Shown here: positions 33,301 through 46,229 of the stretch, one piece after another
How positions within the stretch are numbered: the stretch's first letter is position 1
Layout: the number at the start of each line of letters is the position of its first letter
From: Sipunculus nudus
Lineage: Eukaryota; Annelida; Sipuncula; Golfingiida; Sipunculidae
DNA length: 64,000 bases
NCBI GenBank assembly: GCA_026874595.1
Contig: CM049315.1
Coordinates: 1,990,501-2,054,500 of the forward strand
Direction: 5' to 3'
Made by a program: the position numbers and the translations under genes
Notes under the pieces: generated by a model
What the model was told of the DNA's origin: nothing
Database searches by the model: none
The model's input: only the letters and a program-made list of their open reading frames with translations

Positions 33301-34270
33301 TATGTTAGCCATAACTGTACTTCTTGGTATCCTTACATTTATTATATGTTAGCCATAACTGTACTTCTTGGTATCCTTACATTTATTATATGTTAGCCAT
33401 ACCTGTACTTCTTGATATCCTTTCATTTATTATATGTTAGCCATAACTGTACTTCTTGATATCCTTACATTTATTATATGTTAGCCATAACTGAACTTCT
33501 TGATACCCTTACATTTATTATATGTTAGCCATAACTGTACTTCTTGATATCCTGAAATTTATTATATGTAAGCCATAACTGTACTTCTTGATATCCTGAA
33601 ATTTATCATATGTTAGTCATAACTGTACTTCTTGATAGCCTTACATTTATTATATGTTAGTCATAACTGTACTTCTTGATAGCCTTACATTTATTATATG
33701 TTAGCCATAACTGTACTTCTTGATATCCTTACATTTATTATATGTTAGCCATAACTGTACTTCTTGATAGCCTTACATTTATTTTATGTTAGCCATAACT
33801 GTACTTCTTGATATCCTTACATTTATTATATATTAGCCATAACTGTACTTCTTGATATCCTTACATTTATTATATGTTAGCCATAACTGTACTTCTTGAT
33901 ATCCTTACATTTATTATATGTTAGCCATAACTGTACTTCTTGATAGCCTTACATTTATTATATGTTAGCCATAACTGTACTTCTTGATATCCTTACATTT
34001 ATTATATGTTAGCCATAACTGTACTTCTTGATATCCTTACATTTATTATATGTAAGCCATAACTGTACTTCTTTATATCCTTACATTTATTATATGTTAG
34101 CCATAACTGTACTTCTTTATATCCTTACATTTATTATATGTTAGCCATAACTGTACTTCTTGATATCCTTACATTTATTATATGTTAGTCATTACTGTAC
34201 TTCTTGATATTCTTACATTTATTATATGTTAGTCATAACTGTACTTCTTGATATCCTTACATTTATATTA
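30371..34270. repeat. 44 bp AT-rich minisatellite, about 88 copies
   Basis: The unit contains TTAGCCATAACTGTACTTCT, TGATATCCTTACATTTATTA and TATG. Variants at GATATCC/GATAGCC and TTAGCCAT/TTAGTCAT come in blocks. An 11 bp insertion (TTACATTTATT) recurs near 30885, 31027, 32568 and 32803, so blocks of units were copied together. No long open frame exists. Confidence 0.98.
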
Positions 34271-37200
34271 TAATAAATACCCACTAGAGTATGACCCGTT
34301 TATCATTCTGAACGTGAAAACAGATTTCGTTTCTTTCCCAATCGATAGATGGCGCTTCAAGCTGACACACTTAATAATGGATACTCGCCTAGTTTCTGGC
34401 AAGTATTTCGTTAACACAGGTTTGAGTACGACGATTGCTGAATCTGTGGAGGTCCCGTTCCGAAAACAAGCAGTAATGAAGAGTGGCGTGTTTAACTGAT
34501 AATGGTACAGAATTAAATATACAGGTCAATATCTAAAATGAACATACACAGTAAAAACAAATTGTTGTACCCGCTGCCATAAAATTAATCTGCTGCAACG
34601 TTTCGTAAAAAAGTACACTATGATTGTCTGTTTGTGTTATATAATAAATATATAACTGCTATAAATTAGTTGATATCTGAGCAATCTTATTAAGGCTGAT
34701 CAGAGTAAATGTTATATCAGAATATGCGTACAAAAAATGATGCAAATACATGTTCACCTCACTTATCACAAAATCGTGTCAACAAAATTTCAGAAACCTC
34801 AGCCAAAAAAAAAAGGAAAACTTTGCGCGAATATATGAAAAGTAGTTGGACAAACTGTTAATTGTACTGTCTGGTCAGTTAATGCGAAGAACATTTTTTT
34901 CACAACTGGAGTTGCCTTTGTTGATGTCCGTGTTTCAGGTCCTCAGTAGAGCGCTGAAATCACATCCGTGTTATCATATTTTCTCTGTGTCCTCGTTTTC
35001 TGTAATATATATATAACGCTGATTTTACCAGGGCCAAAAAGATTAGTCTCATAGGCACATTTTTTAACCTGATAGTATGATCAGGGGACGATTAACATAA
35101 TAATGACAGAATTGTTTTGCTAAACAGGTAAAATCACAAAATACCAATACCAAATATTATCAGAATTTTGTTAATTTAGATTCTTGAAAAAATGTTCGAG
35201 AGGCAGGAGCTAACAATCAGTAAATTTCTACAGAAAAAAATATTAAATTTTTAACGCTATATCCAAGAACACTGTCCAGTAATGACAAATTCCAAATCAA
35301 TCCATGCATTAGCTACAGCAGTGAAATTGCTTTTACAAGAATTTTAACTCGCATTTGTTATTCCCATTTCTTTTATGAACTGGATCACTCAATTTTGTTT
35401 AAAAGTTGCTTGATAAACCAGTCAGTTCGAAAAGATATATCACTCTGTATCGATTTTATGAGGCTAAACTTCAGAGCTAAATCTTATACAGGACATGCTG
35501 CGGTCTAAAACCTCAGATAAATAAGGGATAGAGTCACTTGATCAAAATCAGATCAGTGTTTTTTATATTAGGCAGTCTTGAAGCGTAACAAAGCGTTTTT
35601 AATAGAAAATTGATGTTTTCCCTTAATATCGCGATGGAAAGAGGTCTTGGTGACGAAACTGTCGGCATCATAGGAGATTCTGGGGACATCTAACTGTATG
35701 CAAAATTTGGATTCGTACGTTAAAAGGTTTTAAAACGTGCACTGACAGACAACGAACAAAGGACCATGACTATAGCTCAGACGACTTATATAGTCAGCTT
35801 AGCTTAAAATAGGTTTATCTACAATATCTACAATATTATATTTCGGTTTGGACTATACGTAACAAGATGGGAGCACACGCTACCTAAATATCATTTATAC
35901 TCTGGAGTAATCTAGACCTGGCGTCTACAGCATAAATCGAGGAACTCCCTGTAGAGGAGTTCGTGTTATACACGGATCCGGGCAGTATGTAACAATGGAA
36001 GCATGTTACCTTTTCATTATTTTTAATTTCAATTGAAAGAGCAGAAGTCTTGTTTTCACAAAAGACAGCATGATAACCTATTTGTTTACCAACGCCGATT
36101 GTTTACATCTCTCCTTTTATGTGCCAAATCCGTCTTGTTTAATAAGATAAAGGACTTCGAACGGTATACAGTCATCAGTCGTCCCCTTTTGGCAGGTTTG
36201 AAGGTCTACTGTGTAAAATTGGTCTCTTTTAGACTTCTTCTTTAAAAACTAAGTTTTTAGCTCAGCTGACTGAAAATCACCTGTGCTATAATGATCTCTC
36301 TCCAGTATCTAAATAACTCTTGCATTGATCGCCATGATTCTTTGCATGCATATTGGTCATGGTGTGTTTCATCCGTTCTAGCAGACTGGTGGCCCCACCT
36401 GTATATTTTTTAAATTGTTTACGCTTTTCTCTTTTTTTAGACCTTCAAATGAAGCGGTCGTTCGTTAATAATGCGAAAATCCCAACCGTATGAACTAGTA
36501 TCTTCTCCATTAAAAAAATCCCTGGAAACCTGAAATTAGGTCTCCGTTAACAATATCCTTCGAGCTATTGGGCTCGTAATTAGCCCCCAGAATAATTATG
36601 AAAATTGATACAAAAGCTCCAGTATCCGAATAAATAATGCATTGATCCCCTGGATTCTTTGCATGCGTATTGATCATGGGATGTTTCGCCAGTTCCTTTA
36701 TACTTGTGGTTCCATCTGTATTTTTTCGACTTTTTTCCTCTTTTTTTAGACCTTCAAGTGAAGCAGTCTAGTTTTAAATAGGCCACATACTATAACCGTT
36801 AGACCAAGAATCATAAAGGGAGGACCTAACGAAATCTCCTTGGAAACCAGAAATTAGGTCAAAGCGACCTATATTCTGCAAGATATGTGCAAGAACATGA
36901 TTAGAGCACCCAATAGAACAGAACTGCATGATTGGTTACGGTTAGACCTAAAAACTTTGAATCTGATTAAGCTCCAGAAAGGTTCTTGTAAAAATTTCTT
37001 GGAATCCTGAAATAATGTCACGGTGACGGATATTTCGCAAGCTGTGTGAGAGAAAATGATTTTAACACTCTGTTACTGTGATGGTAGAATAAAGTCATTG
37101 TGACCTATCTCTGAGGTATATTGGCTAAATGCATGATTTTAAGCAAACTGTGAGTCATTTTACCCACTGCTCAAGTATCCTTGAATTCAGATGAGCGTCA

Positions 37201-38600
37201 TGGCTTACGGGCCACTTGTTAATACTAGAAGCCTTGGGGCAGGGTCGTGAATAGCGATGATCCGCTGCTAATACTGTCAACAATTTTAGTGAAGTGAGAA
37301 CACTATTTGTATTTTGTATCGGCATGAATGTAAAAAGACAAGAACAAGAGAACTAACATGACATAATTTTACTGCTCTGCAACAACATTCTATAGAACAG
37401 AATATACATGTTACGAAACAGATGCTTTTTCTTATGTTTAGTGTGTCAGAGTACATTCCATAAAACTGGAAACTAACATGACGAAACCTACTTGTTTCTA
37501 TACTTTAACGTCCAATTTTATCATATTACCATCGTTTAAAAGAAACCTTTGTAAATAAACATGAACTGAAGCAGAACTATAAAGTAAAAATATCACTTTG
37601 AAAAACAATAAATGCAAGTTTTGTGAAATTTACAATTTTCTATCATATGACTGAGTAAATATACCACCAATGCTATAAAGGGAAGGGACGGAAATATAAA
37701 ATCGGATGTTTTTATTTCAGGTTCACACTTTAATACACATTGGCATTATTAATATGATATACATACGCATTTCATTGTAAAATAGGGAGTGGAGATTTCT
37801 TATAATTGACTATAAATTGACTTATATGCCATTAATATGGCACAAGAAGCACAAAATTATACATTTTAATTTTTCACTATAATATTGGTAACAACTGACA
37901 CAATTCTTTATTTTCTATTATCAAGCTACCGAAATGTAAAACTGTTTATTCACTATACATACAATAATTCTTTTAATAACTCCATTAACTTGTTAATTAA
38001 TAATTGGCTATGACTCATACAGCAACACATTCCAGATTATCTAACTAGTAACCGTACCCTTCAGTAGCCGTGTTTGAGTGAGTGTAAGACAGACATTGAA
38101 ATGGTATGATGAAATGGAAAACCAAAACTGTTAATTAACTCAATATATCTCTGTCAATTCTCCCAATTGGTTTCAGAGAATTCTCAGGCGATTTTAATGA
38201 TAAACAATGACAAATTAGTGGATGCTGTTTCCTGAATTTAATGTTTGCTGAATACTGTGAAGAAACTCAAAAGTATAAGACTCCTGTGCTATGACTGTAT
38301 TGTTCAAGGATAACAGTTGTGGTATTAGTTTGCTCTGATAAACATCATGAACAGTTTCAATGTGTAAACAATGAGTAAATTTGGTAAGTTGTTCAATTAT
38401 TTTTAAAACAATTTAAGTCCATCTAAGAAAACAAAATTTTGTATATGTGAATAAAAGAAAGTATCATCAAGGACCAAATTTCCAATGAATAAAGTTAACA
38501 CCTGAAATGCATTAATATAACACTGGCTGATCATGAGCAGTCAGGCATTATAAAGTTAAATAAATTGCAAAAACCTGCAGCAATCAATGGATCCACACTT
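34271..38600. other. Intergenic region, old dispersed repeats
   Basis: No convincing gene. A reading frame at 34248-34499 (+) has no recognisable motif. 35560-35810 matches the repeat at 61740-62035 (AGGAGATT, GACATCTAACTGTATG, ACTATAGCTCAGA). 36250-37220 is another repeat beginning TTTTTAGCTCAGCTGACTG. The rest is A/T-rich. Confidence 0.6.
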
Positions 38601-38603
38601 TTT

Positions 38604-38850
38604 TTAAGTGGCAATGTTACGTTCGTTCATGCTTCCTTCCATTTGTTCGCTGCTTTCATCTCCAGGTTTGTTATGATTGCCCATCAGGGCTAAGAACGTA
38701 CTGACCAACCACAGCTTTGTGTCCTGGGTCTCACCAAGTTTGAATCCCACAATAATCTGCTTTTATTGGTCAGAATATTCTGAGCCTAATCCCAAGTCCC
38801 CCGTGACCATACATATCAAACTGTGATCCTGGAAGCCAAAGCTATGTAGA
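38604..38850 (-). pseudogene. Possible degraded coding fragment
   Basis: On the minus strand 38762-38604 reads 52 residues with coding-like composition, including KLWLVSTFLALMGN and GDESSEQMEGS, ending in TAA. The same frame upstream gives VTGDLGLGSEYSDQ, then a stop at 38765. A neighbouring frame reads GSQFDMYGHGGLG just before. This could be a decayed exon, part of a repeat, or the SOCS-box gene's 3' UTR. I do not recognise the family. Confidence 0.2.
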
Positions 38851-40263
38851 AGAGATAAAAGAATGAACATGGTTTGACCATAGCATAAGGACTGTGTAGA
38901 AGTTAATATGGGGAAAAAAGTCTAACATAAAATCGGGAAAACAATCATCTTTATACTGTGATAGTTAATGAAAATAATCAAGATCAAGATCGTGAAAGAT
39001 TACAATTCTACTGTGCTTCAACTCTAGAAGAATATCCTCACTCTTTGGCACTATAACGTTCAATCACCTTTGTCCAATTTTGATTCAACAAGAGAAGAAT
39101 CTCAGTGGCACAGATTTTGGCAAGGGTCACATCATACTAGGTCTAGCTTCACTCCAAAATTTATACAAGTAAATAATATCAAGATGGTAAATGCAAAAGA
39201 AGAAAGAAAGACAAGTATTACAATGTATTATGCGAACACAATATGGAACTGCATATTGTAAGGACACAGGTATTTCACACAAGTATTACCAATAATAAAG
39301 ACAAAAATATAGAAAATTCTACTTTGTCCAGACCCCCCCCCCCCTTTCCCCTTTTTCACCCAAAGCAAACTTTTTTAAAGGGTTTTAGATGAAATTATGT
39401 GGCCTGGACCCTCCCTTTTCTGGACCTGATGACCTTTTTTTAGCATTTTCATTAGCCCTCCGGGTTTGGACCCCCCTTTTCCTAAATCCTGGATCTGCCC
39501 CTGCTCTCTCTCCTCCAAGCATCTGAGGCCATGTTTTTTACAAAGATTTTTAACCAAGGGCATAAATAGTAAAACTAAATTGATTACAAATACCATACAT
39601 GTTAAAAATACATGCAAGTGTTTGTGAGTATAAGAAAATCTTTAGATTTTTAATCATTCATTTCTACCATATATTTCAATTATATCTAAAAAATAACTGT
39701 TTGAGTAAGTTAAATATTTTCCAGAACATTATATGGTTTTATTTCTCAAGAGTCTTTGTCCTAAATGAATGATTTTGGATTAGGTATTGCCAGTCACTGA
39801 AACATGATCATGCATGAAGACTTTAAAAAATCTGATACCACAAAGGACTCCTGTCAGTTGTCATATTACTATACATATTGTAACTGAACAAGACCATTTA
39901 AAGAAGGTTATCACCTGGGGCAGGCTTTCATACTTATCTGCAATATAAAGTCCTTGATACAAGGGAATATATACAGTCCTTGATACAAGGGAATATGCTC
40001 CATGTCAAATTTTCAATTAACATAATTGTTTTAATATTGTATTCTGTTCTCAATTGGTTTGACATATTTCTCTAGACTCCTGATTAAAAATTCTTTGACA
40101 TTAGTGATATATATATTTTTGGGAGCTTCAATAAGTAAATCATATATAGATATAGATATAGATATAGATATAGATATATATATATATATATATATATATA
40201 GGCGCCTTGATGCCTACAAGGAGATACCCAAACTGCATATGTACATATATGTATATGACAGTT
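38851..40263. other. Region downstream of SOCS-box gene
   Basis: Probably includes the 3' UTR of the minus-strand SOCS-box gene. TTTATT at 39738-39743 is one possible polyadenylation signal (AATAAA on the minus strand). A C12 run lies at 39333-39344 and a GATATA/TA microsatellite at 40142-40200. Confidence 0.5.
40142..40200. repeat. GATATA/TA microsatellite
   Basis: Four GATATA units run into about 14 TA units, 65 bases past the SOCS-box stop codon on the minus strand, so likely in its 3' UTR. Confidence 0.95.
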
Positions 40264-41459
40264 TCAGTGACATGATAAATACTCCAGTATGGCTTGTGGC
40301 AGAGGGAGGCATGCAATATCAATCATTTGTTTCATATTTTTGAGTATTACTTCTCTACAAAGTCCAGCCAAGCTTTCTGCCCTCTTTAGCTGGTACACAG
40401 ACATGTTCAATGTGGCCGAGTCATCAATTAACAAATCACGATCAGAGTAATTGTTGCTCATGACTGCCATTTTAGTACTGCAATCAGAAAAGACAGGAGC
40501 TATATTGCTGCAACAGCCTTTAAGTCTCAGGTGCCCCTGCTTCTGTGGAACTGTAACAGGTGTCATGAAATCAAAGCTCCGCAGTAAATTCAGCGTCAGT
40601 GTGCAGAAAATGAACACTCGACAGTCATGCATAGAATGACTGGAAGTGACCTCGCATGCAATAGCCATGACAGTTCCAACGCGGTTGCATGACACGCTCT
40701 GAATGACCCAGTTTTCCCATTCCATGTTACTCATTATTGGGATATCATCAAAACTGCAGGACTTTTCTACCTCCCCAGAGTTTAAATTAATGTCCACAAC
40801 AAGTTTTTCTTGCTGGTTGTTAGCTTCAGTAGACCTGATGTTCAGAAGAAACAGCTTCTGGTTCAGAAACCCTGGAGGAATGAGAGCGACTGGGCCTTCG
40901 CGGTGAACATGACCAATGTTACTCACTTTATGCTGGAACTCCATCTCTGTTGAAGAGCCCATTCTCCTGTATATCAAAGCTTCATAAATGCTGTCACTCC
41001 ACAACACCGACCGCTGGCACTTAAACTGTACCAGTGTACACAGGACAGTGCAATCTGGACTCAAAGCACTGTGTCGGAACCTACTGAACTCTGAGTGTCC
41101 TTTTCTGTGTTTTGATTTGTATTCAAACTTACCAATAATGTTACTGGATGTACAATCAATCAGCTGGACCTTGTAAGTTTTTGAGATGGTGTTCCCTCCG
41201 TGTGAGACATACATGAGTACTGGGGGAGTGTGTGAACACAAGTAAAGTGAGATTTCTTCATCTCCCGGGGAGAGATTAGATCCTGTAGCTACATAGTAGC
41301 CATAATCTGTGACTCCTTCCTCCTTTCCGTGGGGATATACACATACATACTTGCCCTGCCACTGAACCTGTTCTCCTGGACATGTGTTGGGAACGTGATC
41401 GCTAAACATTATGATCCCTTGAGAATTACACCGTGGCTGCACCGGGAAATCATTAACAT
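40264..41459 (-). CDS. SOCS-box gene coding exon 2
   Basis: A single large exon for residues 28-425, after acceptor CATGTTTTACAG. The frame also runs open into the intron as far as an ATG at 41499, but splicing explains the start better. The stop is at 40264-40266. Confidence 0.9.
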
Positions 41460-43850
41460 CTGTAAAACATGTATTAATATAATCTTGAGTGTTATACAAG
41501 CATGTGAAGTGACATATTAAATGTTATACTAATAATCTATACAAACAAACCCACAAAGTGAAATCTCATCTAAAGACCTTTTCTCTGATATGACCATCCT
41601 GATATCATAGAAACTTTTTCTGGTTCAAACTGAGCAGTTAATGACCTAATTGGTTTGACCACTTTTACTAGTCCTTCAATTGGTAATATTAGAAAGATTT
41701 TGGTGAAAGTACAGGTGACCCAATAGCAATGACTCTCATGATAAGCATGACCTGTGGGATTTTAGTGGCCTTAATTAAACATCAAAATTCAAAGAGAATG
41801 TTATTTTATTACGAATATAATTAACAACTGTTAACAACACTTAATATATATATTGAGTCAACTTTATAGATATATAAAGTTGACTCAATTCTGGTTGGGA
41901 AAAATAGAAATATTCAATACACAGCAGTTTCCATTTAAATATCCCTGCTTGTCACACTGACCATATAAATATCCTTGCTTGTCACACTGACCATGTAAAT
42001 ATCCCTGCTTGTCACACTGACCATGTGAATATCCCTGCTTGTCACACTGACCATGTGAATATCCCTGCTTGTCACACTGACCATGTTAATATCCCTGCTT
42101 GTCACACTGACCATGTGAATAGCCCTGCTTGTCACACTGACCATGTGAATATCCCTGCTTGTCACACTGACCATGTGAATATCCCTGCTTGTCACACTGA
42201 CCATGTGAATATCCCTGCTTGTCACACTGACCATGTTAATATCCCTGCTTGTCACACTGACCATGTTAATATCCCTGCTTGTCACACTGACCATGTAAAT
42301 ATCCCTGCTTGTCACACTGACCATGTAAATATCCCTGCTTGTCACACTGACCATGTAAATATCCCTTCTTGTCAAACTGACCATGTAAATATCCCTTCTT
42401 GTCACACTGACCATATAAATATCCCTGCTTGTCACACTGACCATATAAATATCCCAGCTTGTCACACTGACCATGTAAATATCCCTGCTTGTCACACTGA
42501 CCATGTTAATAGCCCTGCTTGTCACACTGACCATGTAAATATCCCTGCTTGTCACACTGACCATGTAAATATCCCTGCTTGTCACACTGACCATATAAAT
42601 ATCCCTGCTTGTCACACTGACCATATAAATATCCCTTCTTGTCACACTGACCATATAAATATCCCTGCTTGTCACACTGACCATATAAATATCCCTTCTT
42701 GTCACACTGACCATATAAATATGCCTGCTTTTCACACCGACCATATAAATATCCCTGCTTGGCACACTGACCATATAAATATCCCTGCTTGTCACAATAG
42801 CCATTTAAATATCCCTTCTTGTCACACTGACCATATAAATATCCCTGCTTGTAACACTGACCATGTAAATATCCCCACTTGTCACACTGTCCATGTAAAT
42901 ATCTCTGCTTGTCACACTGACCATGTAAATATCCCTGCTTGTCACACTGACCATGTAAATATCCCTGCTTGTCACACTGACCATGTAAATATCCCTTCTT
43001 GTCACACTGACCATATAAATATGCCTGCTTGTCACACTGACCATGTGAATATCCCTGCTTGTCAAACTGACCATATAAATATCCCTGCTTGGCACACTGA
43101 CCATGTAAATATCCCTGCTTGGCACACTGACCATATAAATATCTCTGCTTGTCACACTGACCATGTAAATATCCCTTCTTGTCACACTGACCATATAAAT
43201 ATCCCTGCTTGGCACACTGACCAGGTAAATATCCCTGCTTGGCACACTGACCATATAAATATCTCTGCTTGTCACACTGACCATATAAATATCCCTGCTT
43301 GGCACACTGACCATGTAAATATCCCTTCTTGTCACACTGACCATTTAAATATCCCTTCTTGTCACACTGACCATGTAAATATCCCCACTTGTCACACTGT
43401 CCATGTAAATATCTCTGCTTGTCACACTGTCCATGTAAATATCTCTGCTTGTCACACTGACCATATAAATATCCCCGCTTGTCACACTTACCATATAAAT
43501 ATCCCTGCTTGTCACACTGACCATGTAAATATCCCTGCTTGTCACACTGACCATGTAAATATCCCTGCTTGTCTAACTGGCCATATAAATATCCCTACTT
43601 GTCACACTCACTGTAATACCTGTATGGACACTGTAAATGACAAATTATTTCTGCAAGAGCCTTAACATCACAAGGGCTTAGCACCATAACCATTTAGATT
43701 TATCTGTCAAGTGAATGCTCAGATTCAATGTTGCATCATGAACACAGCATCATTATTTATTGTCTCACCTTCAGATCTAAGCCAGTGGTGGTATGGCATG
43801 GAGTACAGCTTGCGTAAGGAATTGCCTCCAAGATCACCTTGAGTTGCCAT
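40264..43850 (-). CDS. SOCS-box protein, putative Cullin-5 E3 substrate receptor
   Basis: Exons 43850-43769 and 41459-40264 join in phase (GAA G|GTGAGA to TTTTACAG|AT) to give 425 residues. The last 39 residues form a SOCS box: the Elongin BC box SLAGLCREVIL (390-400) and the Cullin-5 box CLPLP (411-415). In known proteins this module recruits Elongin B/C, Cullin-5 and Rbx2 to ubiquitylate a substrate held by the rest of the protein. Residues 28-380 are beta-rich with SPDCTVLCTL- and FSDCSTKMAV-like stretches, suggesting but not proving a beta-propeller. It lacks SH2, ankyrin and SPRY signatures. The start has a good context (A at -3, G at +4), and a pyrimidine-AG just before it may be a 5' UTR splice acceptor. 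Function in the cell is unknown. Confidence 0.85.
41460..43768. other. Intron of SOCS-box gene
   Basis: 2.3 kb, of which about 1.7 kb is the 30 bp minisatellite. The remainder near the 3' splice site (41460-41930) is A/T-rich with no recognised element. Confidence 0.8.
41931..43610. repeat. 30 bp minisatellite, 56 copies, in SOCS-box intron
   Basis: The unit is ATCCCTGCTTGTCACACTGA followed by CCATGTAAAT, on a strict 30 bp spacing through 1.68 kb. Substitutions concentrate at a few sites (GCTT/TCTT, CATGTA/CATATA, GTCACA/GGCACA). Because 30 is a multiple of three and the unit lacks stops in one frame of each strand, it reads as NIPACHTDHV repeats on the plus strand and MVSVTSRDIY repeats on the minus strand. 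No evidence that either is translated. Confidence 0.98.
43769..43850 (-). CDS. SOCS-box gene coding exon 1
   Basis: Encodes residues 1-27 (MATQGDLGGNSLRKLYSMPY followed by HHWLRSE) plus one base. Donor GAAG|GTGAGA. The frame joins exactly to the D28 codon in exon 2. Confidence 0.8.
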
Positions 43851-44685
43851 ACTGGAGAAGTGTTTTGACTGTCACCTGGCCATCCTTAATTCTAGGACAG
43901 AAGAAAACCATCAGTTTAATAAATATGCATATTCTATCTTGTCAGGCCACTGTATATTAAGTATAATTTGATAATCAATTCAGAGCTTTGAATGATTATC
44001 CAAACACATCTCTCAAGGACATCAAGTCAGATAAACCAGAGTTTTGCGAAGGGCGTTTGAAGTTAGTGACCTTTAAACAACAACACATATGTGACAACCA
44101 CCTTAGGTTACATGTTTTATTCTGTTTGTCAAAAATGCTGCATTTACCAACATTATTTACATATAAACAAGCTTATACATCTGTCTGGAATTCAGAATAG
44201 GAGTTATTTAGTAGTCCATCGATAAGAGACCATTAGTATAGAAGCAGAGTAAGTCAGGGGGGGGGGGGGGGGGGGGGGGGGGAGGTACAGGGAGGTTGAT
44301 TGAATTGTGAATAACCACAATGCCACATTCTGCCAAAGGTAGTTTGGTATACTCTCCACTCAGGTCAGAAACAAGAAAATCACTCAAAATGATGTGTACC
44401 AGTACATTAAGAATTATTTAATCTCATACCGACCATGTCACTGCGGAGACAACAGCTTTAAAAATGTGGTATGGCACAGTGAGGACAAAGGTGGAGCGAA
44501 TCCCTTTTGTAAGTATTACATATATGGGCCTTAGTCGAGTATCCAATGATAACATAATATGAGTATGTTTGTGTGTAACACATTGATAAATGTAAAACAG
44601 GGACAAATTTATACAAATAGTACTTTTTCTTTAGCGTTGTGAATACAAGCCACTGTATGTCTTGAGATTGATTGTATCCGCCGAA
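43851..44685. other. Upstream region of SOCS-box gene
   Basis: Probable promoter side of the minus-strand gene. Contains a G26 run (44257-44282). No coding sequence recognised. Confidence 0.5.
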
Positions 44686-45725
44686 ATGAAGTTTTGCAGA
44701 TACTATGTTTTTGACCGGGTTCCGCCGCCACCGCTGCGTTTGTTCACAGAGAACTCCTCTGAGACTACTGGACGGACTCTTCAGAAACTTACACAAATTA
44801 TCAGGTCACATGTGAACTGGTGCCTTACCAAGTGGCCTTGACCTCTAACCTTTCCTCTCTGCCCAGCGTCCGTTTGTGCGTCTGTTTCCACACATAAACC
44901 CACATATCTCGGGACCGTTTGACCAATCAGGAAAAATTTTTTACACAAATGTAGCCCTTGGATAACTTTATAACATACACAAAAATAGGTGGCACCACCT
45001 GCAACCATGTTTGCACAGTGTCCATCTGTTTATCCGCCTTGGGTTAAAATCACTCATATCTCTGCAGTGGTTTGACTGATTCACCTAAAATTATGCATGC
45101 GTATACATCCTACATAGCTTTCTTGATTTTATGACAGGTGGCGCCACCTACATTCACGTTCACGCTGCAGACATTAATGCTTATATCTCCGGACTCGTTT
45201 GACCAATAAGGAAAAAAAATGTATACAAATGTAGCCCTTGGATAGCTTTATAACATACACAAAAGTGGTGCCCCACTCTGCAGTGGTTTGACCAAATAAC
45301 CTGAAATTCCGCATGCGTATACATCCCGCATAGCTTTTTTTATTTTGACAGGTGGCGCCACCTACATTCACGTTCACGCTGTAGATATCCATGCTTATAT
45401 CTCCGGACTCGTTCGACCAATCAGGAAAAATTTTTACACAAATGTAGCCCTTGGATAGCTTTATAACATACACAAAAATGGTGCCGCCTCCTGCAGCCAT
45501 TTTTGCACAGCATCCATCTGTTTGTCTGCCTTGGGTTAAAATCACTCATGTTCAAATAACAGGTGGCACCACCTACATTCATGTTTACGTGGCAGACATC
45601 CATTCTAATATGTAACACATGTAACTCTATTTCCCCTTGCCACTCAATCCATGCCTCACTTCACCCTTCCTACTCTGATTTGGCGGATACACGTAGTCGC
45701 TTGTTGACTACCCGTATTCTAGTTT
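44686..45725. repeat. Left arm of long inverted repeat
   Basis: Reverse complement, with divergence, of 50006-51173. Shared landmarks: TACTATGTTTTTGACCGGGT at 44701 versus its complement near 51144; ACTACCCGTATTCTAGTTT at 45707-45725 versus AAACTAGAATACGGGTAG from 50006. Inside are modules of about 215 bp carrying the GGTGGCGCCACC palindrome. Confidence 0.85.
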
Positions 45726-46229
45726 ATTCATGCTGTGATACATGGGCCAAGTAATATAAAGTGCACTAGATATACTGTAATAAATGTGCCTATCACAGAT
45801 CTTATTCAGATAAACAATTACATGGAGCATGGAAACTGGCCCAATCCTGCACACATCCTCCACAAACATGTTCAATAGACTGTCATGATACAACCACCAC
45901 CATGTTATTTATGGTCATATATCTTTGTTCAGCAAAGTGTGCTAGCCGGACCTTGTGCCAGTAAATTACCTGACACACCTGATTCATGTGTAAAAGTATA
46001 TAAACTCACCAATCATATAACAATAAATACCATATAAAACCATTTTCTATACAAGAGCTTTGGCATAATACAACAAAAAAGGCTGACCAAGGCCTGTGAT
46101 AATTATAGTTTCATCATCTGAACAACTTTTGAATATTGAAAATGAATTTATTCTGCTTCTGGCCAGTAACACATGAAAAAACCTCCCCCCCCCCCCCCCC
46201 CCCCCGGCAGCAGTTAACTGGAAAAGGTT

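Noticed and set aside
34248-34499. 83-codon plus-strand frame after the 44 bp array
   Set aside because: Starts inside the array and shows no motif, splice context or homology I recognise.
41931-43610. CRISPR-like array of 30 bp repeats
   Set aside because: The repeats are contiguous with no spacers, and the sequence is animal.
42025-43665. 546-codon plus-strand frame of NIPACHTDHV repeats
   Set aside because: It is the direct read of a 30 bp minisatellite inside an intron of an opposite-strand gene. The unit length being a multiple of three and the lack of stops explain it.
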